From Leptasterias polaris (lineage: Eukaryota; Echinodermata; Asteroidea; Forcipulatida; Asteriidae), in contig JAZGTN010000064.1 of assembly GCA_037783415.1 (NCBI GenBank), positions 2,343,001 to 2,407,000 of the forward strand: 64,000 nucleotides of DNA, in the 5' to 3' direction. Position 1 is the first letter of the stretch; every line of letters starts with the position of its first letter. Shown here in pieces: positions 49,205 through 61,874 of the stretch. The notes beneath the pieces were generated by a model. That model made no database searches, had not been told where the DNA came from, and saw only the letters and a program-made list of their open reading frames with translations. The position numbers and the translations under genes were made by a program.

Positions 49205-51738
49205 AGCCATTACCATTTCCTGTTCTGTGGTACAAGATCCCTTTAAGCATTTTGAAGTGGATTTTTGTTGCTAAAGTTTAAAAGTGAAGAAGTTTGGAAG
49301 AGATCACCTCATGGTAGTTCCATAGTGACTAGGCTAGGGTTTGTTATTGTGTTATTATGTTTAATAACATAATTAATGCAGAACACCAAATAAAGAACAA
49401 GACACAGTGAATGTACACCATCCTTGTTGTGTCACATTTTCTGGGTGTCACATTTGGCATCGTAGACAGGATGGTGTATTAAACACTGCAACCCCAGTCT
49501 GGTGAGGTGGAGATAGTTCTAAAGTGATCGTCTGAGGATCGACAATGAAGGCTGATGGCGTAGAGGAGTTAGAGTCTGCTATGTAGAATGATGAACAAGG
49601 ATCACAGGCCGCCAGCAGTTCCACCCCAAAGCTGTACTTCACATCCGGACGGAGGCTGGATCGATTCAGGGGAAAGCCTGAAAAGTCCAGTGACCCATCA
49701 GTTTTGGAATGGGTCAGTGACGTGAAGGGTCAAGGGCAAGACAGCTGAAAGGAAATGAAGCAGTCGCCTTCATTGTCGACCACCTGGCAGGGAGAGCCAG
49801 GCAAGAAATCCTTGGGAGAGGATGTGACCATGGAAAACCTGAGGAAATTTTCCAAATTCTGCTGAAGGTGTTTGGAGAGGGAATTAAACACACTACCCCA
49901 GCTTCAACAGAAGTTCTTCTCTTATCGCCAAGGTCCGAAGGACGATCTGTTGAGCTGCTCCCTGGAGCTAGTGGAGTTGTTTAACTCTATGGTACGCCTG
50001 GATGACTCTTTTTAGTGCCGTAAGACAGAAGATCCTCAAGGGGCGGTTGGCAGAGGCAGTGACGGATGAGGGCCTGAGGAGAGAGCTTCGTCGTCTCAAC
50101 ATCGACTCTCCAGCCTTGACCTTCTTCGATGCTCGGGATCGTGCCATTGAGGGCTTGGCACTTCTCACGTCCAATCACAGAAGGAAGTAAATGTACAAGA
50201 AGTGAAGGCCGCAGACATTGCACGAGATGTGAACGCTCTACTCGAGATGCAGAGTAAACAGCTGCAACAACAACAGCAGATAGACGCCCTCGTCAAGGCA
50301 CTCAGCAGTGATAGATCATGTGGACGCTGGAGTCAACAGAACCTCCGTAGATGCTATAACTGCCAGTCAACAGGGCATCTCAAGCGAAACTGCCCCCATC
50401 CACCACAAAGTTATAGCTCTCCTTCAGACCAAGCCCAACAGAGCCTGTTCAATCCCCATGCTCAGCAATTCAATACTCCACTGTCAGTTCCCCGACATCC
50501 AGCACCCCAGATAGAAGAGCGCACCCCAACAAACGTTAAACTAGGACGGCCTGCCATTGTGAGTCAAATGACAGGCCATCGGATTTTATAAGACAGTGGC
50601 TCAATTATCGACAAAGCAGTAGGAGATTGCCCGGTTGCACGAGTGAAGATTGGAAATGCTGAGGTGACATGCCTTCTTGACACCGGAGCGCAGGTATCCA
50701 CTCTGACTGAGTCTTGCTTCAAGGAGAACTTCTCCCAGGAAGAGTTAGTTGACGTACATGCCTTACTCAGCATCTCGGGTGCTCATGGTGCTGCAATTCC
50801 TTATCTTGGTTATATTGAGCTGTCACTCCAAGCGTTGGGACGAACCTTTGACAGAGTAGGTTTTCTGGTAGTGAAGGACCCAGTAGGCACGACGATGGCT
50901 GAACGCAAATGAGAAGTACCAGGAGTTATTGGCTCTAACATCTTCAGAGATATGAGGGACACTCTGCAGACGACAATTGGACCAGAATTCATTGATAGCC
51001 TGGGTGACCGTTCCAGTGGAGCAGAGTGGGCCAACGTCCTAGCCCTCTACGAGGAAGTAAGGAGTGCCTCTCTCCAAGCAGACAAACCTAGAAATGTTCG
51101 CATTCTTGGTCCAAAGCCAATTTTATTATTACCACAGACGATGTACCAGTCAAGGTGCCACACAGACGCATTCCCCCACATCTATGGCCCGAAGTAAGAG
51201 ACCGAATCCAAGCATCTCTCGATCGTGGCATTATTCAGGAGTCTTCAAACCCATATGCCTCACCAGTAGTCCTCGTCCGGAAAAGCAATGGCAAGCTGAG
51301 AATGTGTGTCGACTATAGAGCACTTAATGCGAAGACACGCAAAGACGCCTACCCACTTCCCCGAATTGATGAAGCGCTAGACGCACTTAATGGAGCTAAG
51401 TACTTCTGCAGTTTGGATCTAGCCCATGGTTTCTACCAAATCCCGGTTGAAGAGAGAGACATTGAGAAGACAGCATTTCGTGTTGGTACAGGCGGCTTAT
51501 ACGAATTCACTCGTATGCCGTTTGGACTTTGCAATGCTCCGGCGACCTTCATGCGTGTGATGGACAAGGCTTTTGGAGACAAAAACTTCCAGTCTCTAAT
51601 TGTTTACCTCGATGATATTCTGGTGTTTGTCAAGACATTCGACGAGACACTAGAGCGACTCCGGATGGTGCTTGACCGCCTTCAAGAGTTCAACCTTAAG
51701 GTGAAGTTGTCGTGTCACATTTTCTGGGTGTCACACTT
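49205..51738 (+). mobile_element. Ty3/gypsy element 2, internally deleted and mutated
   Basis: LTR end at 49452 (TGTCACA; AATAAA at 49389), primer-binding site TGGCATCGTAGACAGGAT at 49455. Broken gag follows: a GRARQEILGR block at 49793–49822 and a CCHC knuckle CYNCQSTGHLKRNC at 50352–50393. Protease motif LLDTGA is at 50673–50690. The RT runs 51155–51720 with LDLAHGFYQ and the active-site YLDD at 51604–51615. RT is cut mid-domain and joined to the last ~25 bp of an LTR (51714–51738). RNase H and integrase are missing. The 5' LTR start is not resolved. Confidence 0.85.
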
Positions 51739-51794
51739 GTGATTGTGCATATTGGCCAGAGGGTTGGGCATGGCGGGTTGGTTCTTTGTTTTTT

Positions 51795-52200
51795 ATTTAA
51801 ATGTGACATACATACATACATACATACATATAAGGCATTTATAAAGCGCCACTACATCAAGAACGCAGCGCATTAGATAGGGTATAAATAATTTTTGATA
51901 CACTTCTTGAATTTGCATAAAGAGTCTGATTCTCTGATGGAGATAGTGAGTGCATTCCAGGTATGGGGAGCGAAATGAGAAAAGGTGCGACTTGATGCAG
52001 ACTTGAGAAGCTTGACAGAGTTTGGTTCCATGAGGCGAGTAGTGTCAGATGCTGAGCGGAGTCTTGAGCGACCAGGCCGGTGGGGAGACAGGCAAGATGA
52101 TAAGTAACCAGGTGCTGTGTTGTTGAGACATTTGTAGACATAAACCAAGATCTTGAAGATTATCCTCTCCCTAACCGGCAGCCAGTGAAGTTCTTTTAAA
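51795..52200 (-). mobile_element. CR1/L2-like LINE 3' end
   Basis: Minus strand reads VYKCLNNTAPGYLSS, then RSRLRSASDTTRL, FSHFAPHTWNALTISIR and FKKCIKNYLYP before the stop. This is the conserved C-terminus of CR1/L2/Rex-type RTs. Ends in a (TATG) microsatellite at 51805–51830, as usual for 5'-truncated insertions. Confidence 0.85.
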
Positions 52201-52439
52201 CATAAGCTAAGTTAAAAACTAAATGTCGGTGGAATGTCAGGTGTATATGGGGGGTGGTGGTTGGTGGTGGTGGTGAGGGTATTTTTTATGCTGCTTTTAC
52301 TTTGATAAAAATTGTACTATTGGTAGAATCTTGGGCAGGATAAAACAAAACTAACAAGTATATTTGTACCGATGTGCAGGTGAAATGCATGCACTTGCAG
52401 ATGGGTAAGGTACATTGAAGTCGTAAAATCATCAGGAAC

Positions 52440-53520
52440 AAAAACTGATAGTACTGACAGTTCAGCAAGTGCATCAGTGGGTAAAGCTGCTGGAATATAT
52501 ACCAAACTCAACCACTACAATTCCTCTTTTCAACAAGCTAAACTTGAAGCTTCAAGAAGATGCACCAAATGTGCATATCCTTCATGGGAAATTGCAGGAC
52601 TTCCTTCAAAACATCTTGCTTTGCTTTGTGAAACCAGCAGTCATTGTTCATGCTTCATCACTCAAGTTGTGTGACTACAAGGATGAATGCAATCAAAAAG
52701 AAGATGAAGATATCGTTGTTGGGAAGGATGTAAGAGACTTTCTTGCAGGAACACAGTTCTCAGCCCAGGAACGGGATGAATTCAATACATCTGTGAGAAA
52801 TTACAACATGTATGTTGCTGTCTGCAATTATGTCATCAGTATTCCCCCTACATGATGAAGTGCTTAATCGTGCAAGAGTTGCTAATCCAAAGAACAGAAT
52901 GCAAGTTACATTTTCATCACTCTCCTTCTTTGTGAAGTGGTTCCAATACACCGATCAATTAAGCCACGCCCATTTCTCATTGACCAATCACAACCGTGAA
53001 ATCTGATCACCATTTGAGCCGTTTGGTGATCTTTGCTCTAATGGTGATCGGGTTTCGCGGCTGTGATTGGTCAACTCGTAAGGAGGCGGGGCTTAATGGA
53101 TCGATCTATTCATGGAAGAAGTAATGGATGAACTCGAAATGGAGTTTGCACAGTTTCAGATTGATAAACTTGAAAATCTGTCTCTAGACAAGAGATCAGA
53201 TGAAGCATGGGCGGATGTGTGAAAGACATGTCAACTGGCAAGCTAAAGTATGTCCATCTGCCCAGGATCATGCTTGCAATACTCTCACTGCCCCACAGCA
53301 ATGCAGACGATGAGAGGGTTTTCATTCTGGTGAGGAAAAATGCCACTGAATTTCGCCCAAGCCTCAGCACTCAAAACACTCTCTGACTTCCTTACCCAGA
53401 AGGTACAAAGTCATCAGTCCAAAAGGATATCGTGTCATCAAATGAAGTTCCCTGAAAAGCTCCTTGACAAGTGTAAAAAGGCAGCTTCAGACTACAACAG
53501 GCACTAAATCTGCTGTTAAG
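52440..53520 (+). pseudogene. hAT-transposase-like fragment, C-terminal part, with MITE insertion
   Basis: After an acceptor-like GACAG at 52459 the frame reads WVKLLEYIPNSTTTIPLFNK, VHILHGKLQDFLQNIL and ends at 52853. After frameshifts it continues LNRARVANPKNRMQVTFSSL up to the MITE at 52944–53110, then EEVMDELEMEFAQFQ. The hAT C-terminal dimerisation motif follows: LPRIMLAILSLPHSNADDER (53257–53313), then VRKNATEFRPSLS. Several frameshifts and a stop mark it as dead. The central DDE region is absent. Confidence 0.75.
52944..53110. mobile_element. 165-bp palindromic MITE, copy 3, inside the hAT-like gene
   Basis: Same fold-back as at 28274 and 40618. It lies between AAGTGGTTC and TTCATGG-type sequence of the transposase frame, so it is younger than the hAT-like gene. 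Confidence 0.9.
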
Positions 53521-53886
53521 AACTCATAATACCTGGACATTTTAATTTATTGCTGTGTTACTCAGATATTCCCTAGCAGTACTCAACAGTTTGATCCTTG
53601 GTTTCAAGAGTTTTCCTTAAGTGACTGAATAGGTTGCACTTTGCTGGTGGCCAAAACTGGTAAGCACTTTGTACGTCAGTACTGAAACCTTTGGCATAAC
53701 CTTTGTTACACTTGACAAGTTCCTGTTAAAATACTTTATTTTACCCATAAAGAATGTTTTTAGCTTCCAGGAGTACAGTTTTTGTTCGTAATACATGTAA
53801 TATTAGCAAAACATACATGTAGCATGCTTAAAGGTAATTAAACTACCAGTGGGTAGTAGAGTAGTGCATTCTGACGATGGCGCGCA

Positions 53887-53946
53887 GAAAAATACTGATT
53901 TCATAAGAAAAATACTGATTTCATAAGAAAAATACTGATTTTCAGC
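53887..53946 (+). repeat. 20-bp direct repeat, 3 copies
   Basis: 'agaaaaatactgatttcata' three times in a row (last copy slightly changed), about 50 bp inside the right hAT-like end. Confidence 0.85.
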
Positions 53947-54433
53947 CTTAAGAATACCGAAATGCTCAATTAAAGGTTGGCAGCTCTGATAATACCAATA
54001 ATTTTGTAAAGAGATTTTAGGCAAAAGCATTTATTTTGTTCAAGCTCCCTGTCCAAAACTTTCTCCCTGCCCTTCCTTTCACCTCTGTGGATCTCTGTTC
54101 AATTCTCAGACTGGAGCTTTGCATGTGGATTTCGTTTTCAGTCCCCTGCCTGATTGCATGGGTTTTCCTTATTTGGGGTTTTCCTGCCAAATCTGAAACA
54201 GACATTCTTTATTGTCTTCTCTTCAGACCTAAGGGTTTTACATTGCTGCATTTTTGAGGGTCTCTTGTTTTCATTACCAGACATATATAGAGCCTTAATA
54301 AGAATAACAATATAGTGCTTAAATATCCAAAGCTAAGAAACACACTTACCCCCTAGAAAACAACATTGCTGCAAATCTCTCAGCCATAATAAAAAAATAT
54401 TCCATCACTTAGTTCTGTTATTGGTTTTAACAA

Positions 54434-57400
54434 CTAGCTTTTAAGGAGCAAGTAGTCTTGCAGCGATGTTGGTAAGGGTAGCTCCGTCACCCTGTTGAGT
54501 TTCCTGCAGCCAAGAATCTTTCTCAGAGTAACCCTACAGCATTGCTGTAAGCTCCTAGGCGAGCTGAAAAGTTCCCTTAGCCATTTCAGCTTCTCTTTTG
54601 CAATGTCGCTGACGTCCTCGGCGAGCATTCCCGGTGGCCGCTTCGGAATTGGGAGAATCCAAGCGGCACGCACCACTGCATTAAGCACGGAATTGTCATC
54701 ATCCTCATTGTACACCTCTTGCTGTAGAAGCGTCTGTCCCCGATAGCTGATGTTGAAATCTGCGCCATGCTGTATGAGATGAATTGCGCTTTGAGGGCGC
54801 CGCGTAGGCCGGCTGGGGTCAGAGGTGATGAGTTTGAAGGTGCGACTGAGACGAAATTCAGCTGTGTGGAAGTTGTGCAGGTGAACGTCAATATCTGGCT
54901 CAAAGGCAATCATCTTAAGTGGTTTGATACCTGAAAAGTTCAGAGGATATTGAAATATTTATCTTTAACCACTTGACAACGGTTATTAAAAAACTGTTAC
55001 TGTGCCTCTGCACGGCATTATTTTTTCAGGTTTTTTCATAGCTTCCAGAGCAATGATATTTTTTTCTGAGAGAATGTCAGTGTCGCAATGGAAACCTGAC
55101 TTGACAAAGGGAAGACAAAGGTTCACATAAAGGGGATTTGTTGTTCTCTTTTGAGAAAAAATATGCATACAAGTATTCACTGTGAGTCCCAAAACCTCAG
55201 CCATAAGCAACAGCCAATAATCTGCCATGGTATGTTGAAATCTCAGACAACTCGGTCTTACCTCCCATTGAGCCAAATACAGTGATAAACAATGATGGCG
55301 GCGGACTAATCAAAGGTTAAAATGATAAACTTGTTGTACCTTCATCACAAAATAATTCTCACTGGTTACCAACTTGTTTTCATGCAGGTCTCGGCCCTAC
55401 AATTTTACATCAGAAACTTGTTTTGGTCAAGGTTGCCAAAACAGGCCCCCTGGCTTATTCAGCTGCCCTTACCTGTCATTCCATGTTTGTATTGAGATGA
55501 ACCAGGCCCTCCTATTGGCTGATCAACATCCACCTCCCGACCGTAAGCCAACAGTGTCTCCATCATCTCAGTGGAGAAGTTTCCCGATGGGAGAGAGGCA
55601 AAGTGTAGTGCGTTAAGTCCCACAGAGTTTTGGTGGTTGACGTCTGCCCCTCGGAGGAGAAGTTCTCTGACGCTGTTAACCAAGCCTCGGCGGACACAGT
55701 CATGGAGTGGAATATCACCTGTAGGGTAGAGACCCAGTTTGAAAATAAAATTCATGCTAATTTTAGCTACTTAAAACATTAAACTGACGTGTATACATGC
55801 ACAATTTTTCTAATCTGACTTTCAGCAGATGGTTTATTACGAGCAGAACAACTTCAGCGTACCCCCATTTTTTTGCTGCCAGTCGTACGACTGACAGGAA
55901 ATATCCACCCGGACTTTTCATTGTGTACATGTAGCTATGCTTTGTTTCACCAATACAAAGCGGGACACCAGCTACTGGAAAACATGCCTTGTAATAGGGG
56001 GTTATTGTGTAACCCCTGATTTCCGACCATCGTCCTGTTGATGTACAAATGTGGCATAAAAGTATGGACAGGCATCCACCATTGTTTATCATTGTATTCG
56101 GCTCAATGGGAGGTAAAGTCTGAGTGTTCTGAGATTCAAGTATTCCAAGGCAGGTTATATTGGTTGTGGCTCTCGGCTGAGGTTCTGTGAATCACGGTGA
56201 GTGCCTACTCATACATTCTCACACAATAAATGAAGGTACTTTTATGCGAACTGTTGTTGTCTTTCCTAGGTTAAGTCAGGTTTTCACTGTGGCAATGATG
56301 CTTTCAAAAGAAAACGATTACTCAAGAAGCTCCATTGTTGCACAGAATTGCGTGCTTTTAAATGCCTGAGAAAAGCTTCATGCTTGACGCCTTTCTCCAA
56401 TTCAAATTTTGGGGTGAAAAAATACCTCTTTCTCTGAAACTACATTACTTCAAAGGGGGTCATTTCTAACAATGTTAATTAAGATCAACAGCTCTCCAGT
56501 GCTCTTTATCAAGTAAGTTTTCATTCTTATTAACTTGTTGAATAAGTACAACCTGCCTTTAAAGATTAAGATTTTTTAGCAAATCTTAAGGTATTTTTAA
56601 AGATATCTTTTAAGATATTTTGCTATGATATTGAAGTTTTTTCATTCAACAATGTGAACACTAAACCTCAGACCTCATTCTTTGCACCTACCCCTCCACC
56701 CACCCCGGTACTGATTCAACCCCGGTATTTTTATAGCCATAAACTACAAAATACTTAAGTAGTTCAAGAAACAAAATCGCGCACACGAAAAACTCAATTT
56801 GGTTGGGACCAACTTGCTTTAGAAGGTTCGAATACGTGCAAGACTTGCACCGTCTACAAGCCATCAATCTGACCTCTAAGAGAGTTTGTCCCCCTACCTG
56901 TGCCAGGTGTACTGGACATGAAGACACTATCCCCTTCGGTCAGCCTTAGCAAACAAAGAATGCACTCCTCACTGCCAATCTGGGCCGCCCAGTTGAGACA
57001 AGTGAAGTTGTAGATGTCTCGCTGGTTGTAGTCAGCATGGCCATGGGTCAGGAGGACCTCAATGCACCCTACCTGACTCTCTTTGGCTGCTAGGTGGAGT
57101 GGGGTGCTTCCCTTCCTGTAGGGTTCTGTATCAAAAACAACAAAGTAGATAAACAAAATAGAAAAATTTCTAGGGCCAACATTTTAAAGAAAAGGAAGGT
57201 CCCAAAATGTTCATTTAATAAAAAAATAATTTACTGCCTTGTTTTTTTTTTTCTTTCTTTTGTTCTTCTTTTTACTGTCGTCTTCGTTAACCATTAAAGC
57301 AATTTGAAAAAGGATTTTTTTTTTTCAATGTTTAACGTTAAATGGTTAAATGGTCAAACATCCCAATCAGCTATTCAATATAACTAATAATAAAAAAAAC

Positions 57401-60400
57401 AGAAATCAGACTAAGGTGGCCCGGGCAAAATGAATAATGCATAATAAGAACTTTTCAGCAATGATGAAATGCATAAATCAATTATTTTTTCGGTATTTGT
57501 AAGTAGATGTCCATCAAGTTATGGTGACCAGCTGTTCTGAGGTTATACATCAGTAGCTCTCTGAGCACAAGGAACTATGGTGGAAAATAACTTAAAATTA
57601 CATGGGGATCTCTACAATGTTAGCCATTATGATAGTAACAACTACTTTTCATGGTCAATACTAAAGGAATTAAGACCATAAAAACTTACTTGGTGAGAAG
57701 CACTGCAGCTGTTGATAAACTATTTTGAGGAATGATTCCCGTTCGAAGTATGGTGTGGTAAATTTTTTACCCCAAAACATTTGAATCTGAGAAACAGTTC
57801 ATGCATAAGTCATTTCTCAGATTTCTGAGGGTTTGTGTTCATCCACGAATGCTACGGCCAGAGATGCGGTTCTAGTACTCACTGTCACCTCGCTAAAAGT
57901 GGATGGATTTGACATTCTTGGGAAGCTACTGTGAAAGTTTTTTTAAATGTTTTCTCAGCAAGTAAACACTGTATCCAGCTGTTAAACTTTCACATGTGAC
58001 TTTTATTGTATCTTTTTTTATAATTTTGCTTATTATCAATATTACGCTGACAAAAACCAATCTACATGTATGACCCTAAGCTTAAAGAAGCGCTTACTTT
58101 TAAAGACCCCAGGCCGGTTGTAATCTTCGGTCCCAGCATTGACATCAGCTCCAGCATCCAGAAACAATCGGACGCAGTCACTGTGACCGTGAAGGGAGGC
58201 AACGTGGAGGGGTGTGACCTTGTACCGATCTCCAGTATTCACATTAGCTGAGAATGGTCAGAGATGAAAGACAAAATTATCATGTGTGTGGACGATGGTT
58301 ACATAGCCATTGCAGACTGGAAGGGAGTGGGAAAACATTATTCTTTTAAACTTTTTTGGGGTAGGGTGCTGGTCAGGCGAAGGGAGTTGAACTGGGGTTC
58401 TGTGTCCGTAATAAGTATAACAAATAAAAACGTTCTTATAAAGCAAACCGCCGAGTGGCATGTCGTGGCCGAGTGGTTAAGAAAGAGCACCAGACTCAAG
58501 CTCTGCTGTTTCTGATCAGCAGGAGAGTGTGGGTTCGAGTCCCAGTCATGACACTTGTTTCCTTGAGCATAACTGCTTTGTCCTTTCGATGGGACATTAA
58601 GCCGTAGGTCCCAGGAAATAGGATTGGTAGGCCTAGTGCACGAACCCAGAACACTTATCATGGGAGAGTAGGGGTTGCCCTCGGTGTTTCTGGTTCACAT
58701 ACTGTAGCAAGCACCCTTGTTAACAGACTTCCTCAGACTTGCAAGCTACAGTGATAAAGTTCACTAATGAGGCATCCTTGGTTTCATTTCTAGAAATATA
58801 TAATAATATAATAGTAATAATATGGAATCCAAATGGGCTGTTTGAAGTGTTTAGAATTAAGACAAAATAAATTAAAAATAACAGGTTTTGAGAAAGCACT
58901 TAAATTGATCAAACCAAGTAAATGCAATAGGGCCATGGGAATAACAGTTTCAGACTGCATTATTCATTTATTGTTCTTGTAAGCTACTTCTTCCACGATG
59001 TAGTTTTTGTGATTAAAACAGTTCTCAATGCCAGCTTTGTTATGGCGGAATACCATGTGTCTGTTTAGCGTATTGAAAAGCAACAAATTATACACTTTGG
59101 CTAATTTCAAGGGGCTGCTTAAATCACACCCTTTCAAGGACTGAGAGTGAATAATTAGAGCCTATGTGGTACATGTAATAGGCCTAAATCCCAAGTAATT
59201 GTGCCCAGGCAACAACTTTGGTTGGTAATTTGATTATCCTCACCATTGTATAATCCTTTAAAAATGAATAGGCCTAATGCTTTGATAGTTATGACGCCTA
59301 CGGATCAAGCAAAATGTAGACAGACACAAGGTTTTTGCCCCTCCTCCTTCCCGATCCCTACCTCCATCTTCCAGCAGCATCTTGGCAATCTTATACTGCT
59401 GCTTGGAGGCACTTGCTGCTCCCATGAGAGGGGTTGTGTAGTTCTCCCCAGAGTAGGCCTCATGCTGAGTGTAGGTCTCCGCCTCCACTGATGCTCCCTT
59501 TAGAAGGAGGATATACTTTCAGACTTTGGTATTTGCTCCAAAAATGAATTATACAATTTTACTTTATAAAGAGCACGAGAGCTGTTGATATTAATAAAAC
59601 ATTGTTGGAAACAACCCCCTTTTAAAAATGTAGTTTAGAGAAAGAATAAATTTGTCATCGAAAAATTTGAATCTGAGAAAGTCTTCAGGCATGAAGCTTT
59701 TCGCAGGCATCTGAAAGCACACATTTCAAAACAAGGGTGTTTTTATCTTACATTATTTTCTTGCAACTTTGATGACCAAATTTAGCCCAAATTTTTACAG
59801 GTTTGTTATTTTACATACATGTATAGGCCTATGTCATGTAGGTTGGGACAGGAGAGGATACCGGTCTATTTGCCAATTGAATTACCGAAACATTCATTAC
59901 ACATCCACTGCTAATGTATTTAATGCATGTAACCATGGAGGAAGAAATAGTCTATTACTTCCTCCATGATGTAACCTTCCAGGGCTATATTAGGCCTATA
60001 CTTATCAATATTAATGAGGTCATTCAAGATTATGGTTAGCATTACCCCTTGGCCTTAGATAGACTTGACCCAAGTCAAACTTTCATTGAGTCCTTGGTTG
60101 TCTGATTAATCCAGCTGGCTGAGTAGCCATACATTATTGACTCAATTAGCACAAGACCCGAATTGAACCAAGTCTAGAGGCTATTACCTTTCTGTACAGT
60201 TGACATTTTTTTGTACCAAGTTTAAGATATTGTAGTTATTAAAAACAAATACAAATTTAACCAAATGCAGGGTCGATAGCTACAAATAAAATATTATTAT
60301 ATTATTAATGAGCTCAATTCTTTGCTGGAAACAATGATATTGACAGTGTTATGGAGTGGCATTAATAGGCCACCGTAGCCTTGCTTTATGAGATGTCATG

Positions 60401-61009
60401 AGCTATAAATAAACCACTTTCAGTGAATGCTACTACTGGAGTCCTACAGTCTTTAGAACAGACAGGGCAAACTACTCAACTTGAGTAAACGATTTTTGTA
60501 AATGCAAGGTTTTCTGTGCCAAATGGCGTACCAAAGAAAGGTAGAGGCTTAAGAAAGAGAGGTTCAAGCAACCTCTAAAATTCCAGGTCCAACCAATTTT
60601 TACCAACATTGTTTTTATTGTTTTCATCGAGAAAAACAATTTAAAGGGAAGGAAAATCCTTACGGAAAAAGGAGCATTTTTGAGAATTAATTGAAAAGAG
60701 ATGGCAAAAAAAATACAATAATAAACCTGCTTTTTTTATATATTTAAGTGAGCCCCCTCCCCCCCCCCCCCCCCCCAATCACCAAGCCATTAATTTCCCA
60801 GGTTCTCCAAGCCAAAAGTTCTATCTACCGAGCCGAGGCCGATACAGCTGAGTGCCATCCCAATCCATACCAACCTTTTGCAGCAGATCAATCACAGTGT
60901 CAATGTCACCCTCGATGCAAGCATTTACCAGGCATTTATCCAGGTTCAGCTGAGGATCATGACTGCCAATTTTATCGAACAATTCAAGGGGATCTCCTTT
61001 TCGAGACAT
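54434..61009 (-). CDS. Ankyrin repeat and SOCS box protein (ASB family)
   Basis: Six exons join in frame into 463 aa: 60875–61009, 59362–59497, 58098–58247, 56898–57125, 55473–55718 and 54434–54930. After a short leader ([15 protein letters not shown]), ankyrin repeats run from about residue 25 to 290. Clear repeat cores are [67 protein letters not shown] and [10 protein letters not shown]. The last about 50 residues (413–463) form a SOCS box: a hydrophobic BC-box-like stretch, [17 protein letters not shown], then the C-terminal LPLP–LQDYLLL motif typical of ASB proteins. ASB proteins are substrate receptors of Cullin-5/Elongin B/C ubiquitin ligases: ankyrin repeats hold the target, the SOCS box binds the ligase. 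Length is close to ASB10/ASB18, but I cannot assign the subfamily. All donors and acceptors are canonical. Confidence 0.93.
55020..55290 (+). repeat. Dispersed repeat, family F, copy 2
   Basis: 'gtattcactgtgagtccc…gccatggtatgttgaaatct…gagccaaatacagtgataaaca' matches 38990–39300. ASB intron. Confidence 0.6.
55820..56310 (-). repeat. Dispersed repeat, family F, copy 3
   Basis: Inverted copy: 'ttgtttatcattgtattcgg' at 56082 and 'cacggtgagtgcctac' at 56192. Also shows the 3' continuation seen at 39230–39300. ASB intron between exons 4 and 5. Confidence 0.6.
58455..58715 (+). repeat. tRNA-derived SINE, family C, copy 5
   Basis: Box A GTGGCCGAGTGGTTAAG, box B GGGTTCGAGTCCC, then 'ttgagcataactgctttgtc' and 'gatgggacattaagccg'. 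ASB intron between exons 2 and 3. Confidence 0.82.
59500..60870. other. ASB intron 1, no recognised element
   Basis: AT-rich, with a C homopolymer at 60752–60775 just before exon 1. No convincing repeat family or coding signal. Confidence 0.55.
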
Positions 61010-61599
61010 GGCTCAAATGCATGACATTGCATTCAACATGTTCAATATTCAATCCAACAAAACAATACAACATACATGAATTGTACATAACATACTGCCA
61101 GCGTGTGTTTGTTTATATTTTTCATTATAACAAGAGAGGGCGCCCTTAAAGTTTAATTACTTTGATCGTAAACAACCAACTGTGGAACTTCTGTACGCGG
61201 TAAGTTCATTTTCATGGCATAAATCAATCAAACATTTTTTATGAAAAATAAATAACGGATATGGACATAATTATGTGTAACATGCTCAAAAACATCAAGT
61301 CGGGAAAACAGCTTTATGGTGTATGTAATATGTTTAATTTCAATTTGTCCACAGTGGAAGCCGCGTGCGCGCAGCAGGCAGCAGCAGCCGACCTGCGCTG
61401 TGTGTGTATTATTTTATAAAAGAGTAAAATCATGGAGGTCTACGGTAAAATCACAGACAAAAACTTATAAAGCATACATTTTTCACCTGTCACATATCAA
61501 ATCTGTTTTGGGAACATGGCTTTTTATAAACCCTCTGCAATAGTTGGCACAAAAATCTCTCTTGCAGGTAAACAGCTGAAGGAACATGAGGAAGAGACC

Positions 61600-61742
61600 C
61601 CTGTACTGATGATTACGTCACAGTTTGTTTACTGCATATTGCTTTTAGTGCTGTAACGGGGTACTACATACATTACCAACAGTAATTCTGTAAAGACAGT
61701 CTTCTGTAAAGTGGTTAACAAACTGTGACGTCATCAGTACTA
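61600..61742. mobile_element. ~140-bp palindromic element
   Basis: 'tgtactgatgattacgtcac' + 'agtttgtttac' at left pairs with 'gttaacaaactgtgacgtca' + 'tcagta' at right. Confidence 0.7.
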
Positions 61743-61874
61743 TAAGGTCCATTGAGGAACTACTGAATGTAGCAGGATTTATCTGCTGGGGTCAAGGTGT
61801 CCCGGTGTGGTTAATATTTGACATTGTTTATTCTTCCTACTTTAGTCTGATTTCCCATTTGTTTTGCCCTGGGA

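Larger units (their letters stand above)
42514..53988 (+). mobile_element. Candidate hAT transposon (11.5 kb) filled by nested retroelements
   Basis: Left end CAGAGCTGCCAAC at 42514 and its inverted copy ending at 53988 frame two hAT-transposase-like pieces on the plus strand (48671–49043 and 52440–53520). ATAATA lies on both sides (42508–42513 and 53989–53994), a 6-bp duplication also seen for a small relative at 63412–63557. Three 20-bp direct repeats (53887–53946) near the right end could be subterminal binding sites. Everything else inside is later insertion: DIRS-like, RTE tail, two gypsy elements, a LINE tail and a MITE. The two ends could also come from separate copies. Confidence 0.65.

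Noticed and set aside
53110..53370. Minus-strand 86-codon frame
   Set aside because: Antisense of the hAT dimerisation region on the plus strand.
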